Source: Sphingomonas aquatilis
Lineage (GTDB): Bacteria; Pseudomonadota; Alphaproteobacteria; Sphingomonadales; Sphingomonadaceae
NCBI RefSeq assembly: GCF_014196115.1
Contig: NZ_JACIDB010000015.1
Location: 1-33,215 of the forward strand
Length of the DNA stretch: 33,215 nucleotides
Direction: 5' to 3'
Numbering within the stretch: position 1 is the first letter of the stretch; each line of letters opens with the position of its first letter. A program made the translations under genes and the position numbers. Under the pieces are notes generated by a model. The model worked only from the letters and a program-made list of their open reading frames with translations. It was not told the origin of the DNA and ran no database searches. This document shows, piece by piece, positions 14,123 to 22,808 of this stretch.

Positions 14123-17100
14123 ATGATCGCCCGCATCGTCACATGGGCGGTCGAGAAGCGTTGGCTCGTCCTGCTGCTCGCCGTCATCGCCGCAACCATC
14201 GGCGCCTTCTCCCTCTACCGGCTGCCGATCGACGCGGTGCCGGACATCACCAACAATCAGGTGCAGATCAACGTTCGCGCGCCAGCGCTGTCGCCCGAGC
14301 TGGTCGAGAAGCAGGTGTCGTTCCCGATCGAGACGGCGCTCGCCGGCACCCCGGGCCTCGAATACACCCGCTCGCTGAGCCGCAACGGCTTCGCCCAGAT
14401 CACGGCCGTCTTCTCCGACGCGACCGACATCTACTTCGCCCGCCAGCAGGTCGGCGAACGGCTGCAGGGCGTGGCCGAGAACCTGCCCGACGGCGTGAAC
14501 CCCGAAATGGGACCGATCGCGACCGGTCTGGGCGAGGTGTACATGTACACCGTCCGCCTGCAGCACCGCGCCGACGACAAGCACAAGCCCGGCGAGCCGG
14601 GCCAGCAGCCCGACGGCAGCTACATCACCCCCGAGGGCGATCGGCTGACGAGCGAGGAGGACAAGGCGACCTATCTGCGTACCGCGCAGGACTGGATCGT
14701 CACCCCGCTACTGAAGAACACGCCCGGCCTGGCTGGTGTCGACTCGATCGGAGGCTATGCCAAGCAGTTCCTGGTCGTCCCCGATGTCCAGAAGCTCGCT
14801 TCACTCGGCATCACGCTGACCGAACTGGGTAACGCTCTCGAGCGGAACAATACCAGTGTCGGAGGCGGCTTCGTCAACCGCAACGGTGAGGGACTGGCGG
14901 TAAGGTCGGACGCTCTGGTCCGCAACACCGGCGAGTTGGCCCGGACCGTCGTGGCGACCCGCAACGGTGTGCCCGTGACGCTCGATCAGGTCGCGACCGT
15001 TCGCACCGGACAGGCGATCCGGATGGGTTCCGCGTCCGAGAACGGCACCGAGGTCGTGGTGGGCACCGCGATCATGCGGATCGGTGAGAACAGCCGCTCG
15101 GTCGCGACCGCGGTCGCGGACAAGCTGAAGACGATCAACGCCTCGCTTCCGCCGGACGTGGTGGTGCAGCCGGTGCTCAACCGCACCGAGCTGGTTAACT
15201 CCACCATCCGGACGGTGGCGCGCAACCTCGGCGAAGGCGCGGTCCTCGTCATCGTCGTCCTGTTTCTCCTGCTCGGAAACTTCCGCGCGGCGCTCATCGC
15301 AGCGCTCGTCATTCCGATCACGATGACGCTAACCGGATTCGGGATGCTCAAGGCAGGCGTCTCTGCCAACCTCATGAGCCTCGGCGCGCTTGACTTCGGC
15401 CTGATCGTCGATGGTGCGGTCATCATCGTCGAGAATGCGTTGCGCAGGCTCGCGGAGCGCCAACATCACGAAGGCCGACGGCTCACCGTCAAGGAGCGGC
15501 TCGCGAGCGTGGCGGCTGCCGCGCGCGAGATGATCCGGCCTTCGGTATACGGACAGGCGATCATTATACTCGTCTACGTACCGCTGCTCACGCTCACCGG
15601 CGTCGAGGGCAAGACGTTCGTGCCGATGGCGCTCACCGTCATCATCGCGCTCGCCTTCGCGTTCGTGCTGTCGCTCACCTTCGTGCCTGCGATGATTGCC
15701 ATCTGGCTGTCGAAGAAGGTCGATGAGGAGGACGGCCGCATCGTCACCTGGCTCAAGAAGCGCTATGAGCCGGGGCTCAATCGGGCCATGAGGCGTCCCA
15801 CGATCACGATCGGGGCGGCCGTCGGCAGCCTCGTCCTGGCGGTCTTAGCGTTCGGAACGCTGGGGCAGGTGTTCCTGCCGCAGCTCGACGAGGGTGACCT
15901 GCTCATCCAGTCGCTGCGCATCCCGGCGACGTCGGTCCAGCAGAGCCAGGCGATGCAGGTGCCGATCGAACGCATGATGTCGAAGCAGCCCGAGGTGCAG
16001 TTCGTCTATTCGAAGACGGGCACCGCCGAGCTCGCATCGGACCCGATGCCGCCCAATGCCACGGACATGTTCGTCATCCTGAAACCGCGCGACGCCTGGC
16101 CCGACCCCAAGTTGGCGAAGGAGGATCTGGTCAAGCGCATCGAGGGCAATCTCGCGAAGTTCCCGGGCAACGCCTACGAGATCACCCAGCCGATCCAGAT
16201 GCGCTTCAACGAGCTGATCGCAGGCGTTCGCGGCGACATCGCCGTCAAGGTCTTCGGCGACGATTTCTCCGCCATGAACCGGACGGCGGAGCAGGTCGCG
16301 TCAATCCTGCGCAAGACGCAAGGCGCGGCCGACGTGAAGGTCGAGCAGACGACGGGTCTCCCGATGCTCGACATCCGCGTCAACCGCGATGCGATGGCAC
16401 GCCTCGGCGTCACCGCTCAGGATGTGCAGGACACCGTCACCGCCACCCTCGGTGGCCGCACCTCCGGGCAGATCTTCGAGGGAGACCGCCGCTTCCCGGT
16501 TGTCATCCGCCTCTCGGAGGCGCAGCGTTCGGATCTGGGGCTGCTGCAGCAGGTCCAGGTTCCGGTCGCCGGCGGGTCCTTCGTTCCCCTTTCCAGCGTC
16601 GCCGACATCGGAGTCGTGGACGGGCCGAACCAGATCAGCCGCGAAAACGGCAAGCGCCGGGTGGTCGTGCAGGCCAACGTGCGTGGTCGCGACGTCGGAA
16701 GCGTTGTGGCCGACGCACAGGCTGCCATCGGCAGCCAGGTGCGCCTGCCACCGGGCAGCTATCTCGAATGGGGTGGACAGTTCGAGAACCTCCAGTCGGC
16801 CAGCGCAAGGCTGAAGCTGGTCATCCCGGCCTGCTTCGTCCTGATCCTGTTCCTCCTCTATGGCGCCCTGGGATCGGTGCGTGATGCCGCGATCGTGTTC
16901 ACCGGCGTGCCCTTCGCGCTGGTGGGCGGCGTGCTGCTTCTCTTCGTGCGCGGCATGGACTTCTCGATCTCCGCCGCGGTGGGCTTCATCGCGCTGTCCG
17001 GCATCGCGGTCCTCAACGGCCTCGTCATGGTCAGCTCCATCCAGGACCTGATCCGTTCGGGCATGGACCGCGCCGAGGCGGCGCATGTTGGTGCGATGCA

Positions 17101-17368
17101 GCGCCTGCGTCCGGTCGCCATGACGGCGCTGGTGGCATCGCTCGGCTTCGTACCGATGGCGCTCGGACATGGTGCCGGTGCCGAGGTGCAGAAGCCGTTG
17201 GCGACGGTCGTCATCGGCGGGCTGATCTCGGCGACGCTGCTGACGCTCTTCGTGCTTCCCACCCTCTACGCGCGGTTCGGGCAGAAGGCGATCGAGCTGC
17301 CGGAGCACTACAACGAAGAGCACGAAGGCGATGATCACGGTCAGACCTTCGGGAAGACCATGGCCTGA
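14123..17368 (+). CDS. czcA: heavy-metal RND efflux pump (CzcA family)
   Basis: Proton-driven inner-membrane pump exporting divalent cations such as Co, Zn and Cd from the periplasm or cytoplasm. The 1081-residue protein has the RND pattern of two six-helix halves with large periplasmic loops. TM4 carries DFGLIVDGAVIIVEN with D424, D430 and E437, the signature of the divalent HME-RND group (CzcA/CnrA) rather than Cu/Ag CusA. N-terminal WAVEKRWLVLLL and SFPIETALAGTPGLEYTRS are family hallmarks. A hydrophilic insert around residues 150-180 is unusual but is seen in some members. The start is four bases after czcB. A strong hairpin follows the stop. Confidence 0.95.
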   Translation: MIARIVTWAVEKRWLVLLLAVIAATIGAFSLYRLPIDAVPDITNNQVQINVRAPALSPELVEKQVSFPIETALAGTPGLEYTRSLSRNGFAQITAVFSDATDIYFARQQVGERLQGVAENLPDGVNPEMGPIATGLGEVYMYTVRLQHRADDKHKPGEPGQQPDGSYITPEGDRLTSEEDKATYLRTAQDWIVTPLLKNTPGLAGVDSIGGYAKQFLVVPDVQKLASLGITLTELGNALERNNTSVGGGFVNRNGEGLAVRSDALVRNTGELARTVVATRNGVPVTLDQVATVRTGQAIRMGSASENGTEVVVGTAIMRIGENSRSVATAVADKLKTINASLPPDVVVQPVLNRTELVNSTIRTVARNLGEGAVLVIVVLFLLLGNFRAALIAALVIPITMTLTGFGMLKAGVSANLMSLGALDFGLIVDGAVIIVENALRRLAERQHHEGRRLTVKERLASVAAAAREMIRPSVYGQAIIILVYVPLLTLTGVEGKTFVPMALTVIIALAFAFVLSLTFVPAMIAIWLSKKVDEEDGRIVTWLKKRYEPGLNRAMRRPTITIGAAVGSLVLAVLAFGTLGQVFLPQLDEGDLLIQSLRIPATSVQQSQAMQVPIERMMSKQPEVQFVYSKTGTAELASDPMPPNATDMFVILKPRDAWPDPKLAKEDLVKRIEGNLAKFPGNAYEITQPIQMRFNELIAGVRGDIAVKVFGDDFSAMNRTAEQVASILRKTQGAADVKVEQTTGLPMLDIRVNRDAMARLGVTAQDVQDTVTATLGGRTSGQIFEGDRRFPVVIRLSEAQRSDLGLLQQVQVPVAGGSFVPLSSVADIGVVDGPNQISRENGKRRVVVQANVRGRDVGSVVADAQAAIGSQVRLPPGSYLEWGGQFENLQSASARLKLVIPACFVLILFLLYGALGSVRDAAIVFTGVPFALVGGVLLLFVRGMDFSISAAVGFIALSGIAVLNGLVMVSSIQDLIRSGMDRAEAAHVGAMQRLRPVAMTALVASLGFVPMALGHGAGAEVQKPLATVVIGGLISATLLTLFVLPTLYARFGQKAIELPEHYNEEHEGDDHGQTFGKTMA

Positions 17369-17375
17369 CGAACGA

Positions 17376-17403
17376 GGAGGGCGGCACCGTCGTGCCGCCC
17401 TCC
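17376..17403 (+). terminator. strong hairpin after czcA
   Basis: GGAGGGCGGCAC (17376-17387) and GTGCCGCCCTCC (17392-17403) form a perfect 12-base stem with a 4-base loop, seven bases after the czcA stop. It ends the czcCBA block. No T-tract follows, so downstream genes may still receive read-through. Confidence 0.7.
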
Positions 17404-17425
17404 CATATCGATGATGGGGATACCC

Positions 17426-17914
17426 ATGCCGGAGATCACGATTTCCCGAGTTTTCCATGGCCCGCCGCTGCGGATCTGGTCCGCGCTGATAGAGCCCGAG
17501 CACCGTCAAGCCTGGAGGCCGATGATCCAGCTCGACGATGCCAGCCAGGTTGGCGAAACCCAGTGCACGTTCGCCTTTCCGGGCTGGTCACGCTCCGTCC
17601 GTTCACCCGCCGAGGTCGACCACCTGGACAAGCCCCGGGCTTTCGCCTGGTCGTGCGGCATTCCTCACGTGTTCATGATCGAGGAGCGCTTCGAACTCCA
17701 GGGCGACGACGGCGGCACCACGGTGTCGCACAGCTGCGCCCTCCGGGGCCTGCTCTCGCTCCCGATCGCCGCGATGGTTCTGCGTCGTCTGCGCGTACTG
17801 ATGATCGAGGCCGACGACCGACTTGCGGCCTACCTTCACTGGCGCGCCGGACAGGCGGTCCGCGGAGCCGACCGGCGCCGCATAGCGCAGCACTATCGGA
17901 GGAAGGTACGATGA
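17426..17914 (+). CDS. SRPBCC-fold protein
   Basis: A 162-residue START/SRPBCC-like small protein (polyketide-cyclase or Bet v1 type fold) with a hydrophobic ligand pocket. The typical opening ITISRVFHGPPLRIWSALIEPEHRQAW is followed by strands with FPGWSRSVRSP, FAWSCGIP and FMIEERFELQ, and a long C-terminal helix. ATG 17426 is preferred because GGGGA lies about six bases upstream; ATG 17411 in the same frame is possible. It overlaps the next lipoprotein gene by four bases. The ligand is unknown, and its link to metal resistance is only positional. Confidence 0.75.
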   Translation: MPEITISRVFHGPPLRIWSALIEPEHRQAWRPMIQLDDASQVGETQCTFAFPGWSRSVRSPAEVDHLDKPRAFAWSCGIPHVFMIEERFELQGDDGGTTVSHSCALRGLLSLPIAAMVLRRLRVLMIEADDRLAAYLHWRAGQAVRGADRRRIAQHYRRKVR

Positions 17915-18279
17915 TTGGCATCAAGATCGTCGCGATGGTCGGCTTCGTGGTCCTGACCGGCTGCTCGAAGCCCGCGCCCAGCGACCCGCCCACCCAGCAG
18001 GAGGTTCATTCCGCCGACAGCGGGGTGTCGAGCGGGCAACTCGGCCGTCACCGCTATCGCTGCGACGACGGAAGCAGGCTGCTGATCGACTACAAGGACG
18101 ATGGACTGCGGCTCGACCTGCGCGACGGGAACGATGCTCCTCCCCGGATCCTCAGCGCGCCCACGCAGAGGCTGCAATATGTCGGCGACGGCATCACGGC
18201 GACATTCTCCGGAACGCAGCTGACGATCGTCGAGGGCACGAGCCGAACCCGGACCTGCGTCCAGGAGGGCAGCAAGTGA
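17911..18279 (+). CDS. MliC-like lipoprotein, copy 1
   Basis: The 122-residue protein has a lipobox VVLTGC with the acylated cysteine at residue 18 and a Pro/Gln/Ser linker. A small β-domain opens with YRCDDGSRLLIDYKDDGLR and closes with a second cysteine in TRTC, a layout like MliC-type lysozyme inhibitors (a disulfide-linked β-barrel). ATG overlaps the SRPBCC stop (ATGA) and is preceded by GGAGGAAGG. It shares CDDGSR...DY..DGLR and the closing cysteine with the lipoprotein at 19603-19992, so the two are related. Inhibition of lysozyme is not shown; a periplasmic envelope or metal role is equally possible. Confidence 0.72.
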   Translation: MIGIKIVAMVGFVVLTGCSKPAPSDPPTQQEVHSADSGVSSGQLGRHRYRCDDGSRLLIDYKDDGLRLDLRDGNDAPPRILSAPTQRLQYVGDGITATFSGTQLTIVEGTSRTRTCVQEGSK

Positions 18280-18346
18280 CCCGATCGTATCAACGGTGCG
18301 GTTCGGCCGGAACACGTCCGCGCAGACGTCAGCGGAGGGCGTGACG

Positions 18347-18688
18347 ATGTCCGATCCGACCATCTCGAACGTCATGGCGATCCGCGCAGACGTGATCGCG
18401 CGCAGTCGAGCGCTTCGCGAAGCGCAGCCGAACGTCGCGCCCGGCGCGGCGCCGGGCACCCCCTCGTCCAGTTTCGCACAGACGCTCGATGGCGTCGTAG
18501 CGAAGGTCAACGAGACGCAGCAGCGGGAAGACGTCGCTACCGAGGCCTACGAGCGCGGCGAGACGAACGACATCGCGACCGTCGCGCTGATCCAGAACCG
18601 TGCAAGTGTCGCGTTCGAAGCGACGCTTCAGGTCCGCAACAAGCTTCTGTCCGCATACAAAGACATCATGAACATGCCGCTCGGCTGA
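18347..18688 (+). CDS. fliE: orphan FliE, flagellar hook-basal body protein
   Basis: FliE is the small junction protein between the MS ring and the rod of the flagellum. The 113-residue product is full length and has the FliE pattern: FAQTLDGVVAKVNETQQ, then RGETNDIATVALIQNRASVAFE and the highly conserved end QVRNKLLSAYKDIMNMPLG. Start ATG 18347 has GGAGGG about nine bases upstream. No other flagellar gene is in the window; it sits between a lipoprotein and a bestrophin in a metal-resistance cluster. It could be a relocated flagellar gene or have been adopted for another envelope role. Identity is firm, role is open. Confidence 0.87.
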   Translation: MSDPTISNVMAIRADVIARSRALREAQPNVAPGAAPGTPSSSFAQTLDGVVAKVNETQQREDVATEAYERGETNDIATVALIQNRASVAFEATLQVRNKLLSAYKDIMNMPLG

Positions 18689-18718
18689 TGCCGAAGCATG
18701 CTGGAGCAATGAACATTT

Positions 18719-19606
18719 ATGATTGTGGGCGCCACGCCACGATTTCGGCAGATCATGTTTGAGGTATGGAAGCCGCTGACGATCCTCTTCGTATGGGACG
18801 TTGCGGTCACCGCCTTCCACTTCATGACGCCGATCAAGGAGCCGCCGCTTCCGACTGCGTTGTTCGGCACCGCGATCGCGCTGTTCATGGGCTTTCGGAC
18901 CAACGCCGCATATGCGCGCTGGTGGGAGGCGCGGACTTTATGGGGCGCGCTCATCAACGCGTCGCGATCTTTGTCGCGCGTCGCGCGGAGCCTTTCGGAA
19001 GGGAAGGACGATGCGGAGGGTCTCCACCAGGATGTGGTCCGTCGGCAGATCGCCTTCGCCCATGCGATACGATGCCAACTCCGCCGCGAACCCGCCTACG
19101 ACGAGATCAGGCGGATCGCGGGCGAAACGCTTGCCGAAATGGTCGTTAAGAAGACGAACCCGGCCAATGCGATCCTGAACAGCATCTCTCTGCTGTTCGC
19201 CAGTGCCCTCGCGAACCGCAGGATCGACACCATTCAGCAGGCGATGGTCGAGCGCGTGCTGGTCGACATCGCCAACGCCCAAGGCGGTATGGAGCGGATC
19301 AAGAACACCCCGCTGCCGAATGGCTTCCGTTTCTTCCCGAACCTGTTCACCCGCCTGTTCTGCCTACTCTTGCCCATCGCGCTGGTCGAATCGCTCGGGC
19401 TCTGGACGCCGATAGGCTCGACGTTGATCGGCCTCGTCTTCCTCGCCGTGCTGAGCATCGGCGAAGATCTCACCGATCCCTTCGCCAACACCGTCCACGA
19501 TGTGCCGCTCACCGCCATGTGCCGCACGATCGAGATCGATCTGCTCGAGTCCGCCGGCCTCGAGGCGCCAGCACCGCTCAAACCGGTGCATGGAGTCCTG
19601 TGGTGA
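18719..19606 (+). CDS. bestrophin-family channel (YneE-like)
   Basis: Bacterial homologue of bestrophin ion channels, usually homopentameric in the inner membrane. The 295-residue protein contains FGTAIALFMGFRTNAAYARWWEARTLWGALINASRSL, which in these proteins includes the GFRTN.AY.RW signature, plus DVAVTAFHF in TM1, FTRLFCLLLPIALVE and a terminal FANTVHDVPL. Length matches the YneE group (about 300). The start ATG 18719 has GGAG twelve bases upstream, rather far. The stop overlaps the GTG start of the next lipoprotein gene (GTGA). Ion specificity cannot be deduced; bacterial members are reported cation- or anion-selective. Confidence 0.88.
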   Translation: MIVGATPRFRQIMFEVWKPLTILFVWDVAVTAFHFMTPIKEPPLPTALFGTAIALFMGFRTNAAYARWWEARTLWGALINASRSLSRVARSLSEGKDDAEGLHQDVVRRQIAFAHAIRCQLRREPAYDEIRRIAGETLAEMVVKKTNPANAILNSISLLFASALANRRIDTIQQAMVERVLVDIANAQGGMERIKNTPLPNGFRFFPNLFTRLFCLLLPIALVESLGLWTPIGSTLIGLVFLAVLSIGEDLTDPFANTVHDVPLTAMCRTIEIDLLESAGLEAPAPLKPVHGVLW

Positions 19607-19992
19607 GCAGCGAGCGAGCTAAACGGACGGCTGTGCCTCGTGGCAGGCTCTCCCTGCTCGCGCTCGCCGCACTGGGCCTCACGGCTTGCGGGCCAGCGCC
19701 AGACGACACGGAAGGCGTTCTTCACAACGCGGAGACGATGCCGGACTTGGTTGGGCAACGTGTCGTCTACTGCGACGACGGATCGCGCGCCGACGTCGAC
19801 TACCTCCGCGATGGTCTGCGTATGGCGGTCACCTGGCTGCCGCGCGGCAGGACGGAGATCCTGCGCGCGCGGGGCACCGGTGACGAGTTCCGCAACGGCA
19901 GCACGAGGGCGGTGATCGCGGGTGGATCGATCGCCTTCACCCGCTCCGACGGCAAGGTGCGCGTCTGCCACCGCACCAAGGGGGAGAACTGA
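19603..19992 (+). CDS. MliC-like lipoprotein, copy 2
   Basis: The 129-residue protein has a signal with lipobox GLTAC (cysteine 29 from the GTG start). A domain with VYCDDGSRADVDYLRDGLR and a closing cysteine in VRVCHRTK follows. This mirrors the lipoprotein at 17911-18279 and fits an MliC-type disulfide-closed β-domain. GTG 19603 overlaps the bestrophin stop by four bases; GTG 19633 is a plausible alternative giving a more normal signal length. It is followed three bases later by a truncated ZIP-like frame. The pair of related lipoproteins probably arose by duplication and divergence within the island, which is inference. Confidence 0.7.
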   Translation: MSSERAKRTAVPRGRLSLLALAALGLTACGPAPDDTEGVLHNAETMPDLVGQRVVYCDDGSRADVDYLRDGLRMAVTWLPRGRTEILRARGTGDEFRNGSTRAVIAGGSIAFTRSDGKVRVCHRTKGEN

Positions 19993-19995
19993 GCG

Positions 19996-20196
19996 ATGCG
20001 CCCTCTTGCACGCACTTCGTTGTCGGCGTCCGCGGTGATCCTCGGCACGATCATCATCACCAGAAGCGGGCTGAAGCTGCGGCTGGTTTCGTGTTCTCGG
20101 CACCTCGCCGCGAGCGTCGTCTTCCTCGCCGCCGCACGCGAGATGCGACGCGATGCCCGCATACGATCGAAGATCACAGTTGGGAGGCCGTCATGA
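19996..20196 (+). pseudogene. truncated ZIP-transporter-like remnant
   Basis: The 66-codon frame encodes only the start of a membrane protein. Its segment AVILGTIIITRSG through SRHLAASVVFLAAAREM aligns without gaps to residues 13-50 of the intact ZIP transporter at 23995 ([13 protein letters not shown] through [16 protein letters not shown]), with about 18 of 38 positions identical by my count. After that the frame becomes Arg-rich and ends, overlapping the P-type ATPase ATG (ATGA). It is therefore best read as a decayed N-terminal fragment of a second ZIP gene. It may still be translated as a leader that couples translation into the ATPase gene. Confidence 0.6.
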
Positions 20197-22691
20197 ACGA
20201 CAAGCTCGAACTCGACATTCCGGTGCTGCTGCCCGACCTGCCCGATGCCGCCGACGCCTGCCTGGAGCGCCTCGTCTCCACCCTGGCGACGCGCGACGGC
20301 GTCGAGAAGGCCCACGTCATCGCTGTCGACGGTGACGCCCCTGCGGCACTGTGCATCCATTTCGACGCCGCCAAGCTGCCGCTGCCGCGGCTGCGCGAGA
20401 TGGTACGTGCGGCAGGCGCCGAAATCACCGAACGCTACGGCCATTCCGTTTGGGAGGTTACGGGGATCACGCACGAACGTCGGGCACGCACGATCGGCGA
20501 CACGCTCTGCGCGATGCCCGGCGTTGTCCAGGCGAGCGCGACCACCAGCGGAACGATCCGCGTCGAATACGATCGGCAGCGGACCGGCGAGGACGAGATC
20601 CGTGCGACGCTTCGCAAGCTCAAGGTGGGTCTCGGCGAACGGATCGCAGCCGACGATCATGCCGGACACGATCATGGGAAGGGCGCCCGGACGAAGGAGG
20701 AGCAGCATGGCCCAGGCGACGGCCACGACCATTCGCACGCCGAGTTCCTAGGGCCCAACACCGAGTTGATCTTCGCTCTCGCCTGCGGTGCGCTGCTGGG
20801 GATAGGGTACGGCGTCGAGAAGCTGATGCCTGACGCGGCGCAATGGCTGCCGACCGCCTGCTTCGTCGCGGCCTATCTCTTCGGCGGCTTCTTCACGCTG
20901 CGCGAGGCGATCGACAACCTGCGACTCCGCAGGTTCGAGATCGACACTCTGATGCTGGTCGCCGCAGCCGGTGCCGCAGCCCTTGGCGCCTGGGCGGAAG
21001 GCGCGCTGCTGCTCTTCCTCTTCAGTCTCGGTCACGCGCTCGAGCATTATGCGATGGGTCGCGCCAAGAAGGCCATCGAGGCGCTGGCCAAGCTCGCGCC
21101 GGAGATCGCGACCGTTCGGCGGGACGGCCAGAAAAGCGAGATACCCGTCGAACAGCTGGTGATCGGCGATGTCGCGATCGTTAGGCCGAACGAACGCCTG
21201 CCTGCAGACGGCTTCATCATCAAGGGCTCCAGCGCGATCGACCAGGCTCCCGTCACCGGCGAGAGCATCCCGGTCGACAAGATCCCCGTCGCCGATGCCG
21301 CGATCGCTCGTGCCAAGCCGGACGCGGTGGGTCCGGAAAGCCGGGTGTTCGCCGGTACGATCAACGGCGGGAGCGCGATCGAGATCGAGGTGACGCGTCG
21401 CTCAAACGAGAGCGCACTCGCCAAGGTCGTGAAGATGGTCAGCGAGGCGGAAACGCAGAAATCGCCGACGCAGCGGTTCACCGATCGCTTCGAGCGGGTG
21501 TTCGTGCCTGCCGTCCTCGTGCTCGCCCTTCTACTCCTGTTCGCCTGGGTCGTCGTCGACGAGCCCTTCCGCGACAGCTTCTACCGGGCGATGGCTGTGC
21601 TGGTGGCGGCAAGCCCCTGCGCGCTGGCGATCGCGACGCCGAGTGCAGTGCTTTCCGGCGTCGCGCGAGCGGCGCGAGGCGGTGTCCTGGTCAAGGGCGG
21701 CGCGCCGCTGGAAAATCTCGGATCTTTAAAGGCGATCGCCTTCGACAAGACTGGCACGCTGACCGAAGGACGGCCACGCATCACCGATGTCGTGGTGGTC
21801 GATGCTGCCGACGAGAACGAGCTGCTGGCACTCGCCGTCGCGGTCGAGGCGCTCAGCGACCACCCGCTTGCGCAGGCGATCGTCAAGGACGGCCGTGAAC
21901 GACTCGGCGCACGCGGACTACCCGAAGCCGGAGACCTCAAGAGCCTCACCGGCCGCGGCGTCACCGCAACCGTCGGAGACGAGACGGTATGGATCGGGAA
22001 GGCCGAGATGTTCGGCAAGGAAGGCATTCCGGTATTGGGTCAAGGGGCAACGAGTGCCGTCGCCGCGCTGCGCGAGAGCGGCCGGACCACGATGGTCGTG
22101 CGCAAGGGCGACCGGGATCTCGGCGCCATCGGTCTCATGGACACGCCGCGCGAGGCCGCGAGGACCGCGTTGCGCCGTCTGCACGACATGGGTGTGTCAC
22201 GGATGATCATGATCTCCGGCGACCATCAGAAGGTCGCCGAGGCGATCGCCCGGGACGTCGGGATCGATGAAGCCTGGGGCGATCTGATGCCCGAGGACAA
22301 GGTGGCCGCAATCAAGAAGCTGGCAGGCGAGGACAAGGTCGCGATGGTCGGCGATGGAGTCAACGATGCACCTGCCATGGCGAGTGCGACCGTCGGGATC
22401 GCGATGGGCGCGGCCGGGTCGGACGTGGCTCTGGAAACCGCGGACGTGGCGCTGATGGCCGACGATCTGGCCCATTTGCCGTTCGCGGTGGGTCTCAGCC
22501 GTCACACCCGTGGGATCATTCGCCAGAACGTCTTCGTCAGCCTCGGCGTCGTCGGCTTCCTCGTACCGGCGACCATCCTGGGGCTCGGGATCGGACCCGC
22601 GGTAGCGGTGCACGAGGGATCGACCTTGCTGGTCGTCGTCAACGCCTTGAGGCTGCTAGCCTACCGCGATCCGACCGGTAGGGCAGGATGA
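20193..22691 (+). CDS. P1B-4-type heavy-metal ATPase
   Basis: ATP-driven inner-membrane exporter of transition metals. It has 832 residues from ATG 20193, which has GGGAGG upstream. P-type marks are TGES (355-358), the phosphorylation site D518 in DKTGT, H557-P558 and GDGVNDAP (720 on). TM6 has SPC (474-476) and TM8 has HEGST (807-811), the signature pair of the P1B-4 group (Co/Zn/Cd/Fe). Unusually for P1B-4, there are about 150 N-terminal residues resembling two metal-binding domains that lack the CxxC pair. A His/Asp-rich linker follows (154-182, DDHAGHDHG and GHDHSH). It lies in the same direction as the efflux genes. Confidence 0.93.
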   Translation: MNDKLELDIPVLLPDLPDAADACLERLVSTLATRDGVEKAHVIAVDGDAPAALCIHFDAAKLPLPRLREMVRAAGAEITERYGHSVWEVTGITHERRARTIGDTLCAMPGVVQASATTSGTIRVEYDRQRTGEDEIRATLRKLKVGLGERIAADDHAGHDHGKGARTKEEQHGPGDGHDHSHAEFLGPNTELIFALACGALLGIGYGVEKLMPDAAQWLPTACFVAAYLFGGFFTLREAIDNLRLRRFEIDTLMLVAAAGAAALGAWAEGALLLFLFSLGHALEHYAMGRAKKAIEALAKLAPEIATVRRDGQKSEIPVEQLVIGDVAIVRPNERLPADGFIIKGSSAIDQAPVTGESIPVDKIPVADAAIARAKPDAVGPESRVFAGTINGGSAIEIEVTRRSNESALAKVVKMVSEAETQKSPTQRFTDRFERVFVPAVLVLALLLLFAWVVVDEPFRDSFYRAMAVLVAASPCALAIATPSAVLSGVARAARGGVLVKGGAPLENLGSLKAIAFDKTGTLTEGRPRITDVVVVDAADENELLALAVAVEALSDHPLAQAIVKDGRERLGARGLPEAGDLKSLTGRGVTATVGDETVWIGKAEMFGKEGIPVLGQGATSAVAALRESGRTTMVVRKGDRDLGAIGLMDTPREAARTALRRLHDMGVSRMIMISGDHQKVAEAIARDVGIDEAWGDLMPEDKVAAIKKLAGEDKVAMVGDGVNDAPAMASATVGIAMGAAGSDVALETADVALMADDLAHLPFAVGLSRHTRGIIRQNVFVSLGVVGFLVPATILGLGIGPAVAVHEGSTLLVVVNALRLLAYRDPTGRAG

Positions 22692-22808
22692 CGGTGGAAG
22701 CCGTGAGAACGCCCACGTCTGAAAAGGCAGTTGCGTGCAGCAGCCTGGGGATGTTGCTCGAGCATCGTCTTCGGCTGCGCCCGCGACGCTCGGGGATCTG
22801 AAATCACA

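Noticed and set aside
16301..17509. long open frame antisense to czcA
   Set aside because: Third-position GC bias produces long antisense frames; the product is His/Arg/Asp-rich without any domain, and the sense gene is certain.
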